A stretch of 21,177 bases of DNA from positions 1-21,177 of IMG/VR virus record IMGVR_UViG_3300024273_001024; one strand, written 5' to 3'. Positions 15,361 to 21,177 of this stretch are shown here, one piece after another. A model generated the notes under the pieces. The model worked only from the letters and a program-made list of their open reading frames with translations, was not told the origin of the DNA and ran no database searches. The translations under genes were made by a program, and so were the position numbers. Every line of letters begins with the position of its first letter. Position 1 is the stretch's first letter. The DNA is from a virus.

Positions 15361-15538
15361 TGTTAAATAATTTTGTTTCTTTTTTTCTTAGTTTTTGAAG
15401 TGCACTTATTAATTCTTCTGTTTCGATTTCTATCAAACGCATCTGATCTTGTAGAGTTGTTAATCTATTGTAGATTGTTTGATACTGTGAAACAAATTCT
15501 TTTTGCTCTCCTGTTAGATCTTCTATGTTAAGATTCAT
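15353..15538 (-). CDS. Small coiled-coil protein upstream of uvsX
   Basis: A 61-residue, mostly helical protein. LTTLQDQMRLIEIETEELIS reads as a coiled coil, and the C-terminus is basic (KLRKKETKLFNNG). I do not recognise a family. It overlaps uvsX by 8 nt and the previous small gene by 11 nt, a strong sign that it is a real translated gene. Location suggests a helper of recombination or replication; it is too short to be a normal UvsY (137 residues in T4). Confidence 0.6.
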   Translation of the reverse strand: MNLNIEDLTGEQKEFVSQYQTIYNRLTTLQDQMRLIEIETEELISALQKLRKKETKLFNNG

Positions 15539-15716
15539 CTTCTTTTGCTTTTAGTATTTCATTAATAGAATCCAATAAACTAATCTGGTCTGGATCTTTT
15601 ATGATTTGACGAGATTCTTCTATTTTTTGGACTTCTTTTCGAATCACGGCACCTAATTCCATATTGTTAGAATATGTGTGCGTTAATTGTTTAATTCTTT
15701 CGTATGTTAGTGCCAT
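15528..15716 (-). CDS. Small helical protein after the polymerase C-terminal gene
   Basis: A 62-residue protein, charged and helical, starting MALTYERIKQLTHTY and ending in ILKAKEDES. No family recognised. It begins 1 nt after the polymerase C-terminal gene and overlaps the next small gene by 11 nt, so it is part of the clamp-polymerase-uvsX operon. In T4 the polymerase region contains regA and clamp-loader genes, but this protein does not look like either. Confidence 0.55.
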   Translation of the reverse strand: MALTYERIKQLTHTYSNNMELGAVIRKEVQKIEESRQIIKDPDQISLLDSINEILKAKEDES

Positions 15717-15717
15717 G

Positions 15718-16917
15718 TTAAAATAATGATGTTGAATATATTAAGTTTCTATTTAATGTATGCAAACCTACTGCAGTTAACACCCTGTTGATAGGATCTA
15801 TAACACTTTTTTCAAATTGAGTTTCATAGTCAACTTGCGGAGCTATTTCATACGGGTGAGCTCCTGGTTGGTATGCAAATATATCTGAAACGCTATGTTT
15901 ACAATTGTATATTTTTAACTTCTCTCCATTACCAATAATCTTATACTTGTTTTTGTATTTTGGAGCATTATTCATTAAGAAATTATAGAATCCTGCTGCT
16001 TTTACGTTAGCAGGACATTTAAGTCCTATTTGAAATTCTGTCGTATCATCAACAATATATTTTTGTATATTATTTGTTCTTTTATTAAAGCAAATGTCAT
16101 CGATGTTTGCTAATTGAAATTCTTTTTTACAATTCTTTAGGAATTCAACAATCTTCTTTAATAGATCTGCTGTTGGTTTTTCTGAAAGAATCAATTTAAG
16201 AGCTTCGGTTAAGTGCTTTCTTGCAAGTGCTGGAGTAGAACTTTGAATCGTATCGAATCCGATTGTTTTAATCTTTTTAAGAGATTCATATCTATCGTCG
16301 ATTTCAAGCTTATCTTCCCATGCTATATTTTGCAAGTACTTCTTTTTAGCTAACCATATTCCAGAGTATGCTATCGTTTCTAATTCAAAGAATAAAAAGT
16401 TGTCGGTGTTTGTTTCTTCTGCATATTTTTGCATGCATTTTGATATGTACTCCTTAATTCTAAAGTTATACAATTGCATTATAAACTTATCAATTGTTAG
16501 TTTTTCTCCTAACCATTCGATAGATTCATACATTTCTTCGAATTGAACATAACACGAGTCAGTATCTATATAGACTACTGATGGACGCACTAATTTATTT
16601 TTAATGCTAATGTTAAAATATTCTTGAACATTCCTATCCTTTGGCCAAAATTCTTGAAAATACTTATTCAAGATCTTTTCAGAATAAAGAATCGCAGATT
16701 GACCCTGTAATGTGATCGATTCTGCGATGTCTATATTAAAAAAGTGAAACCATTTATTACCAAATGCACCGTATATCGAGTTAAGAGTTACCTTAACTGC
16801 TTGTTCATATGCAGTAAATTTGGCTGACATTGTTGAATAATGTTCTACCAGAATTTTTATTTCTTCTTGAGTCAGATCGTTCTCTGGCTTTTGTATTAAT
16901 TCATCAATTGTCATCAT
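15718..16917 (-). CDS. 43: DNA polymerase (family B), C-terminal piece of a split gp43
   Basis: This 399-residue protein holds the second half of a T4-type replicative polymerase. It begins with about 40 residues that would complete the fingers, followed by motif B KVTLNSIYG (Lys42, Asn46, Tyr49), motif C YIDTDS (Asp118, Asp120, metal binding), and an AKKKY motif that corresponds to AKKRY in T4 gp43. The thumb and a tail ending YSTSLF follow, the tail resembling the T4 clamp-binding end SLDFLFG. There is no exonuclease domain and no motif A; those belong to the separate gene ending at 20605. The MM start at 16917 follows the clamp stop after 3 nt, so clamp and this piece are coupled. No intein residues are seen at the N-terminus, so joining would have to be noncovalent. 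Confidence 0.9.
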   Translation of the reverse strand: MMTIDELIQKPENDLTQEEIKILVEHYSTMSAKFTAYEQAVKVTLNSIYGAFGNKWFHFFNIDIAESITLQGQSAILYSEKILNKYFQEFWPKDRNVQEYFNISIKNKLVRPSVVYIDTDSCYVQFEEMYESIEWLGEKLTIDKFIMQLYNFRIKEYISKCMQKYAEETNTDNFLFFELETIAYSGIWLAKKKYLQNIAWEDKLEIDDRYESLKKIKTIGFDTIQSSTPALARKHLTEALKLILSEKPTADLLKKIVEFLKNCKKEFQLANIDDICFNKRTNNIQKYIVDDTTEFQIGLKCPANVKAAGFYNFLMNNAPKYKNKYKIIGNGEKLKIYNCKHSVSDIFAYQPGAHPYEIAPQVDYETQFEKSVIDPINRVLTAVGLHTLNRNLIYSTSLF

Positions 16918-16920
16918 AGT

Positions 16921-17676
16921 TTATTCAGCTGTTTGGCAAGTTGCAATAGTTAGTAATGTTTCAGAATCTTTAGATCTTAGAACAATTCTATTATCCATTA
17001 CATTTGCTGCGTAATCTTCTTTATCTAAAAGATTTAAATATTTTTTGAAAAGAGTAACTTTCTTTGGATTACTTCCAGAATAATCAGGAGTAACTAACAT
17101 GTTGTAAGTTTTACCTTTCATTCTAACACCGTCTCCGTTTGCACTGATTGAAAAAGTTTCTTCTTTGTCTAATGCAAATAATGATTTAACTTTCGATGTA
17201 GTTGCAAAATCCATATCAAATACATAGTTAGCTGATTCAACATTAAAGATTGTTGAGATTTGAGAATCTGTCAGATCTTTATATCCTAATGAAGGTTCAG
17301 AACATGCTAGCGTAATTTCTAATTCATCATTAAATACACGGAATTCTGTAGCTACAAAATCTTCATCATTTTCGATGAATTCGATTTCAGCACGGATAGA
17401 TGCATATTCAAACTGCTTAAATGCTTCAATTAAGCGAGAAGCATCAAAGAATGCAATCTTTAATTCTTTTTCAGTAGTGATAGTTCCTTCTTCGATTTGA
17501 AAGATTTGATTTAATGCAATTCTATGATGTTTTACAGCGTCTCTTTGTGGAAGATATGCAGATGCCTGAACTACATTATTTTTAATTTTAAAGTAAATGA
17601 AAGTATCGATTACTTTTAATTTGTTGACAAAGTTAATAAAATTTGTCTGATCTACATTGTTGATGCTAATTTTCAT
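16921..17676 (-). CDS. 45: Sliding clamp gp45-like
   Basis: A 251-residue protein with the length, beta-rich pattern and position expected of the T4 gp45 processivity clamp (228 residues). Recognisable features are the opening MKISINNVDQTNFINFVNKL, the acidic surface, and the repeated two-domain layout, with a second-domain start near residue 140 (FNVESANYVFDMDF) and SISANGDGVRMKG. Clamps are poorly conserved, so identification also rests on the adjacent polymerase gene 3 nt downstream. In T4 gp45 also activates late transcription through gp33 and gp55, homologues of which are in this window. A TATAAT-type box lies 29 nt upstream, after a terminator, so the clamp starts a new transcript. Confidence 0.78.
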   Translation of the reverse strand: MKISINNVDQTNFINFVNKLKVIDTFIYFKIKNNVVQASAYLPQRDAVKHHRIALNQIFQIEEGTITTEKELKIAFFDASRLIEAFKQFEYASIRAEIEFIENDEDFVATEFRVFNDELEITLACSEPSLGYKDLTDSQISTIFNVESANYVFDMDFATTSKVKSLFALDKEETFSISANGDGVRMKGKTYNMLVTPDYSGSNPKKVTLFKKYLNLLDKEDYAANVMDNRIVLRSKDSETLLTIATCQTAE

Positions 17677-17705
17677 GATTTATATTTAATTAATACTATT
17701 TAGGT

Positions 17706-17714
17706 ATTATAAAG
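17706..17714 (-). promoter_or_regulatory. Candidate promoter for the clamp-polymerase-uvsX operon
   Basis: CTTTATAAT on the coding strand, 29 nt before the clamp ATG at 17676 and downstream of the nrdA terminator. It is of the same TATAAT kind as boxes before nrdB, helicase and gp55. Confidence 0.4.
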
Positions 17715-17749
17715 AATATATTGATTTTGTTTCACAAACCACCAAACAT

Positions 17750-17787
17750 AAAAAAGGCAGAGATAGTAGCGAACTTTTCTCTGCCTT
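17750..17787 (-). terminator. Rho-independent terminator after nrdA
   Basis: A perfect 10-bp stem, AAGGCAGAGA (17778-17787 on the coding strand) with TCTCTGCCTT (17754-17763), a 14-nt loop, and six T residues directly after. It lies 55 nt beyond the nrdA stop. No T run follows on the other strand, so it acts on minus-strand transcripts. It separates nrdB-nrdA from the clamp operon. Confidence 0.88.
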
Positions 17788-17791
17788 ATGT

Positions 17792-17833
17792 CCGTAACTA
17801 AACGGTCCTAGATGTGGTCCTATTTCATACCAC
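17792..17833 (-). ncRNA. Two small hairpins in the nrdA 3' untranslated region
   Basis: Between the nrdA stop and its terminator are GTGGT/ACCAC (17829-17833 with 17814-17818, 10-nt loop) and CCGT/ACGG (17802-17805 with 17792-17795, 6-nt loop). This stretch is clearly richer in G and C than nearby spacers. It could be a 3'-end structure that protects the mRNA or a processed small RNA; no function is shown. Confidence 0.3.
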
Positions 17834-17842
17834 CGGATATTT

Positions 17843-19552
17843 TTAACCTTCGCAACTTGCGCAATCCAATATGTCTCTTGCAAATGATTGTGCTGCGCTT
17901 TTACTAAATTGATAGTATAGAGTTTTAACACCTACTTCATGTGCCTTCAAATACAATTGATTAATATCTTTTGCTGGTACAGAGGTGTGAATCATTAAAT
18001 TTAACGATTGTGATTGGTCAATAAATTTCTGTCTTTGTCCTGCTTGTAAAATTAATTCGCTTGGACTAATTTCAATAAATGATTTAAAAACTCCTTTAGT
18101 TGGAAAATCTAAGTGTTGAACACTTCCGTCTCTTTTTAAGATTCCTTCCCATACATCTGGTGTATTTAATCCATGTAATTCTAATTCTTTAGCTAAGAAT
18201 GGATTCCTATAGATAGTTTTAGACTTAGCTAAATCTTTAATAAAATAATTAGATTTAATAGGTTCGATTCCCATAGAAACTTGTCCTAAAATAAATGAAC
18301 TACTTTTTGTTGGTGCAATTGCAACTAATGTTGTGTTTGCATATCCATCTCTAATAGATCTATATCCTTTTTCATCATGTAACCATCTTGAGGCTGCATC
18401 ACTTCTTTCTTTAAGAGTTGAAAATATTTCGTGGTTAAGACCTTTTGCTCTTAACGAATCAAATTCAATTAACTTAGATTGAAACAGGGAATGATAACCT
18501 AAAACTCCTAATCCTAGGGCTCTGTGTTGCTCTGCGAATCTATGTGCTCTTGACATACCTGGCATTTTGTAAGACTTCTTAACAAACTCATCCATTACTG
18601 CGTTTAAGAAAAGAACATAAGTTTCAATTGCATCTGTTTCTTTAATTTCGTCCCAATGTAGTAGGTTAATAGAACCCAAACAACATACAAAAGAGTTGAA
18701 TGAATCGGTTGGCAACTGAATTTCAGAACATAAATTACTTGCTGTAATTTCAAGTCCTAGTTCTTTGTATGGAGAATTGTTATTTGAGTTGTCTTTAAAC
18801 ATAATGTAAGGAAAACCAAACTCATTACGTCTTTGGATAACTTTAGCCCAAACCTTACGTTTGTCAGCATCTCCGTCTTTCATCTCTTGAATCCATTTAT
18901 CAGTTACAGTAACTCCATACTGTAAATTTTGAATTGGATTACCGTCTGTTCCAATATCTAAAAATTCTAAAATATCTTTATGTTCGATTGGTAGCCATGC
19001 AGCACATGCTCCTCTTCTTGCTTCTGATTGTTTACATACATCAACAGTAGTATCGTACATTCTAGCATAATGAACAGGTCCATCAGCTGTTCCTCCTGTT
19101 GCAATTTTAGTTCCTCTTGCCCTGATGTTTCCTAGAAAAACAGAAGTTCCTCCTCCGTATTTACTCATCATTCCAATTTCTCTACTTCCATTCAAGATAC
19201 TATCTAAAGTATCATCTACATTACTTCCATAACAACTTACCGGAAGTCCTTTATCTTTTCCAAAGTTAATCCAAACTGGAGTTGATAAACTATAAAAACC
19301 TCTAGTCATATAGTCTTCAAACTTCTTTGCAAATCCTTCTATTTTTAAGTATCTTTCTGCAGTATTAGATACATCTTTAATTCTTTGTTCTGGAGATTCT
19401 GTAATATATCCTCTTGATAAAAACATTCTACTGTCTTCATTTAGCCAGTAATTTTTCTCTCTGGCATCTGATGTTTTACTATCTTTGTTGTTTTTTAAGA
19501 TTGAATTTATTTCTAATTCTTTAGACTCTTCATCAGAGTAACCGCCGTTCAT
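17843..19552 (-). CDS. nrdA: Ribonucleotide reductase large subunit NrdA (class I)
   Basis: Catalytic subunit that reduces ribonucleotides to deoxyribonucleotides for phage DNA synthesis. Numbering from the alternative Met at 19558: the redox cysteine pair is Cys109 (VSCYGS) and Cys292 (FVCCLGS), the active-site radical set is in NLCSEI (Asn275, Cys277, Glu279), the radical-transfer tyrosines are LYY (548-549), and the C-terminal thiol shuttle is CASC (566-569). The N-terminal ATP-cone of bacterial NrdA is absent, so dATP feedback through that domain is not expected. The protein is shorter (about 570) than E. coli NrdA (761), and its style (YWLNEDSRMFLSRGY, GLPVSCYGS) resembles Bacteroidetes enzymes. 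I prefer the Met at 19552 because CAAATGAACGG there repeats the nrdB start context; 19558 adds two residues. Confidence 0.95.
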   Translation of the reverse strand: MNGGYSDEESKELEINSILKNNKDSKTSDAREKNYWLNEDSRMFLSRGYITESPEQRIKDVSNTAERYLKIEGFAKKFEDYMTRGFYSLSTPVWINFGKDKGLPVSCYGSNVDDTLDSILNGSREIGMMSKYGGGTSVFLGNIRARGTKIATGGTADGPVHYARMYDTTVDVCKQSEARRGACAAWLPIEHKDILEFLDIGTDGNPIQNLQYGVTVTDKWIQEMKDGDADKRKVWAKVIQRRNEFGFPYIMFKDNSNNNSPYKELGLEITASNLCSEIQLPTDSFNSFVCCLGSINLLHWDEIKETDAIETYVLFLNAVMDEFVKKSYKMPGMSRAHRFAEQHRALGLGVLGYHSLFQSKLIEFDSLRAKGLNHEIFSTLKERSDAASRWLHDEKGYRSIRDGYANTTLVAIAPTKSSSFILGQVSMGIEPIKSNYFIKDLAKSKTIYRNPFLAKELELHGLNTPDVWEGILKRDGSVQHLDFPTKGVFKSFIEISPSELILQAGQRQKFIDQSQSLNLMIHTSVPAKDINQLYLKAHEVGVKTLYYQFSKSAAQSFARDILDCASCEG

Positions 19553-19578
19553 TTGCATAATGTGTATTGTTTTTAATT

Positions 19579-20559
19579 TTAAAATAAATCGTCTTCGGTG
19601 ATTGACTTGCTCTTTTTGTTGTAATCGACACTTTTCTTGTAAAAGAAATCTCCTTCTTTTGTTGCAGTAATTTCAACATCAAACCATAGTGTCTTTTCAA
19701 TCTCTGTAAAATCAACATCAAATACAGGTTTCATACCAATTCGCGCTAATGAATTATTAAATCTATTTTGGATAAAATTCTTAAGTGTGTCTTTTGATAA
19801 GAATTCAAGTTCTCCTTTTTCAAAGATCCAATCTAAGATTTTAACTTCTGATAAATATGCCTTCTTACATGCAGAATCAATAAGTTCTTCGAATTCTGCG
19901 TCAAACCATTCTGGATTCTCTTCTTTGATAATATTAATCAATTCTGATCCAAAGTTTCCATGTATCTCCTCTTCTTTAGAAGTGGCTTCAACTACGTTTG
20001 AGATTCCCTTAAATAAGTTTTTCTCTTTATTGAATGACATCATGATTAAGAATTGGCTAAATAAACTAACATGTTCAATAAACAATGAAAATAATAATAC
20101 TGATTTAGTATACATTTTATTGTCTTTACTTCTGGTACCATCTAAGTACTTTGATAAGTATGCAATTCTGTCTTTAATTGCTGGAATTTCTACAACATGC
20201 TGGAACTCTTCTTCAAGTCCTAAAATTCTAAGTAATTGTGCGTAAGCATCTTTGTGTCTTACTTCTGATTCTGCGAATGTCATTCCAACATCTCCAACTT
20301 CAGTGATTGGCATTCTCTTATAAAGATCTGCCCAAAATGTTTTTACATTCACTTCAATTTGTGCAATTGCAAGCATTGATCTTTTAATTACCTCTCTCTC
20401 CTCTTCTGTAATTTTTGTCTTAAAGTCATCAATATCTGTTGTAAAATTAAATTCAGTATGGATCCAGTATGAGTGTCTAATAGCATCTTTGTATGCTAAT
20501 AACTGAGGGTATTCGTATGGTAAAATATTTACGCGTTTTTCAAATATATTTCCGTTCAT
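19579..20559 (-). CDS. nrdB: Ribonucleotide reductase small subunit NrdB (class I)
   Basis: Radical-generating partner of NrdA. The diiron ligands are visible as Glu99 and His102 in SEVRHKDAY, Glu162 in FIEHVS, and Glu197 and His200 in EEIH. The radical Tyr is Tyr106, in the E-x-x-H-x-x-x-Y spacing. The first ligand, Asp in E. coli, appears to be Glu69 in AIAQIEVNVKTFW, a form I associate with Bacteroidetes and phage NrdB. The C-terminus (SKSITEDDLF) fits the flexible tail that docks onto NrdA. The length, 326, is normal for the short group. It lies 26 nt before nrdA and 45 nt after the polymerase N-terminal piece, with a TATAAT-type box in that gap. Confidence 0.95.
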   Translation of the reverse strand: MNGNIFEKRVNILPYEYPQLLAYKDAIRHSYWIHTEFNFTTDIDDFKTKITEEEREVIKRSMLAIAQIEVNVKTFWADLYKRMPITEVGDVGMTFAESEVRHKDAYAQLLRILGLEEEFQHVVEIPAIKDRIAYLSKYLDGTRSKDNKMYTKSVLLFSLFIEHVSLFSQFLIMMSFNKEKNLFKGISNVVEATSKEEEIHGNFGSELINIIKEENPEWFDAEFEELIDSACKKAYLSEVKILDWIFEKGELEFLSKDTLKNFIQNRFNNSLARIGMKPVFDVDFTEIEKTLWFDVEITATKEGDFFYKKSVDYNKKSKSITEDDLF

Positions 20560-20590
20560 TTGTATTATGATGTGTTTTGTGTTTAGAGAT

Positions 20591-20599
20591 ATTATATAA
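20591..20599 (-). promoter_or_regulatory. Candidate promoter for nrdB-nrdA
   Basis: TTATATAAT on the coding strand, 31 nt before the nrdB ATG, in the 45-nt gap after the polymerase N-terminal piece. Assigned by similarity to the boxes before clamp, helicase and gp55. Read-through from the polymerase gene is equally possible. Confidence 0.35.
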
Positions 20600-20604
20600 T
20601 TGTT

Positions 20605-21177
20605 TTAATTTAGAAGCTTTTTTAGTCTGTCAGTCTTTGTATAATACTCATACGCTGTTTTTTTATAGTCTTTACGTTGTTCGTATAAGTCTGCTAGAAT
20701 CTTTCTAAGTACTGAATCATTTGTATTATATACAACTCCGTTATCACATACAATTACTTCTTTATTTAATCTTTTTTCTTTAATTTCATGCTTTGGTATC
20801 TTTCCGATAAAAGAATCGGGAGAAATATTAAATTGTCTCATTATCGAAGGATATAGAGACGCAAAATCGAATGCACTTACACCTTCATAGAATCCAAGAA
20901 TTGGTTCTTTTACATATGCTCCTGCAAATTGTCCTTCTTTTTGACTGTCTTCTTTATTTTCAGAACCAATTCTCATTCCCTGTTCCGCGAGTTTTCTGGC
21001 AATAATAGCTTCAGTAACCGCAACTGGAGAACTTGCCTTATACAATGGCATTTTTGTTATGTTTGCTAGTGTTAATAGAACCTCCATCGATTTTAACTTC
21101 TGATCTATGTAGTACACTAAAACTGAATCGACCACATTATAATATATGTACTTGACAAAGTTATCCCTGTACAAATC
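20605..21177 (-). CDS. 43: DNA polymerase (family B), N-terminal piece of a split gp43 (5' end outside window)
   Basis: The visible ~190 residues match T4 gp43 from the end of the exonuclease region into the palm and fingers: YYNVVDSVLVYYIDQK (T4 CSYNIIDVESVQAIDK), TKMPLYKASSPVAVTEAII (AKMPFSGVMSPIKTWDAII), GQFAGAYVKEP, motif A FDFASLYPSIMRQFNISPDS (FDLTSLYPSIIRQVNISPET), and the first fingers helix LADLYEQRKDYKKTAYEYY (QRKDWKKKMFAEEM). It then stops at LKKLLN, before motif B. The frame is open to the window edge, so the true start and the exonuclease domain lie outside; a TTG near 21174 is not a credible start. Motifs B and C are supplied by the gene at 15718-16917. No N-terminal intein fragment is visible at the end. 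Confidence 0.92.
   Translation of the reverse strand, partial: DLYRDNFVKYIYYNVVDSVLVYYIDQKLKSMEVLLTLANITKMPLYKASSPVAVTEAIIARKLAEQGMRIGSENKEDSQKEGQFAGAYVKEPILGFYEGVSAFDFASLYPSIMRQFNISPDSFIGKIPKHEIKEKRLNKEVIVCDNGVVYNTNDSVLRKILADLYEQRKDYKKTAYEYYTKTDRLKKLLN

Noticed and set aside
17707-17931. A 74-codon minus-strand frame overlapping the end of nrdA
   Set aside because: It overlaps the conserved nrdA C-terminus in another frame, runs through the nrdA terminator, and shows no family resemblance.
19533-19721. A 62-codon minus-strand frame spanning the nrdB-nrdA junction
   Set aside because: It overlaps the conserved NrdB C-terminus in another frame and has no coding character of its own.
20605-20640. 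Possible split intein at the polymerase break
   Set aside because: The N-piece ends in ordinary fingers helix (TDRLKKLLN) with no Cys/Ser-start intein block, and the C-piece starts with Met and lacks the HN-plus-nucleophile end of an intein.
1-21177. Circular or terminally repeated contig
   Set aside because: The first and last bases of the window share no visible direct repeat, and both end genes are cut at non-matching positions.

Overview
The window looks like part of a T4-like (myovirus) phage genome. Every gene I can support lies on the minus strand, so the biological order runs from position 21177 down to 1. The DNA is AT-rich, and I see no clear Shine-Dalgarno sequence before any of the start codons I inspected; leaders are A-rich instead, for example AAAACAAAAATGG. 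Weak Shine-Dalgarno use, together with NrdA and NrdB of the type common in Bacteroidetes, suggests a flavobacterial or other Bacteroidetes host. That host call is inference.

Replication and nucleotide block (21177 to 8766). It opens with the 3' part of a gene for the N-terminal piece of a family B DNA polymerase (motif A, ending inside the fingers domain). Then come nrdB, nrdA, a strong terminator, the gp45-like sliding clamp, and immediately after it a separate gene for the rest of the polymerase (motifs B and C). The polymerase is therefore split in two, with ribonucleotide reductase, a terminator and the clamp between the halves. Next is a tight cluster: two small unknown genes, a UvsX/RecA recombinase, an unknown 103-residue protein, a 2-oxoglutarate/Fe(II) dioxygenase, a gp41/DnaB-type helicase, a probable gp33 late-transcription coactivator, and the gp47/gp46 (SbcD/SbcC-like) nuclease complex.

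Virion block (8717 to 1). It holds a probable virion protein, an unknown 255-residue protein with its own promoter candidate and terminator, a gp55-like late sigma factor with a TTG start, a gp4-like head-completion nuclease, an unknown 195-residue protein, the gp20 portal, a small acidic protein, a fused prohead protease and scaffold (gp21+gp22), a 141-residue protein with a capsid-targeting-like N-terminus, and the start of the major capsid protein gp23. The gp23 frame is cut off at the window start by a 19-bp inverted repeat that looks like an assembly or amplification artefact.

Regulation. A motif close to GATATATAA on the coding strand sits 20-24 nt before five virion genes and about 117 nt before gp23. 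I propose it as this phage's late promoter, read by the gp55 homologue with gp33 and the gp45 clamp, all three of which are encoded here. Replication and regulatory genes (nrdB, clamp, helicase, gp55) have a different TATAAT-type box at similar distances.

The most notable points are the split polymerase, the late-promoter set, and the protease-scaffold fusion with a plausible internal start and a perfect 165-bp-period duplication. No tRNA, rRNA, CRISPR array, insertion sequence or integrase was seen, and no gene-free stretch exceeds about 170 nt.
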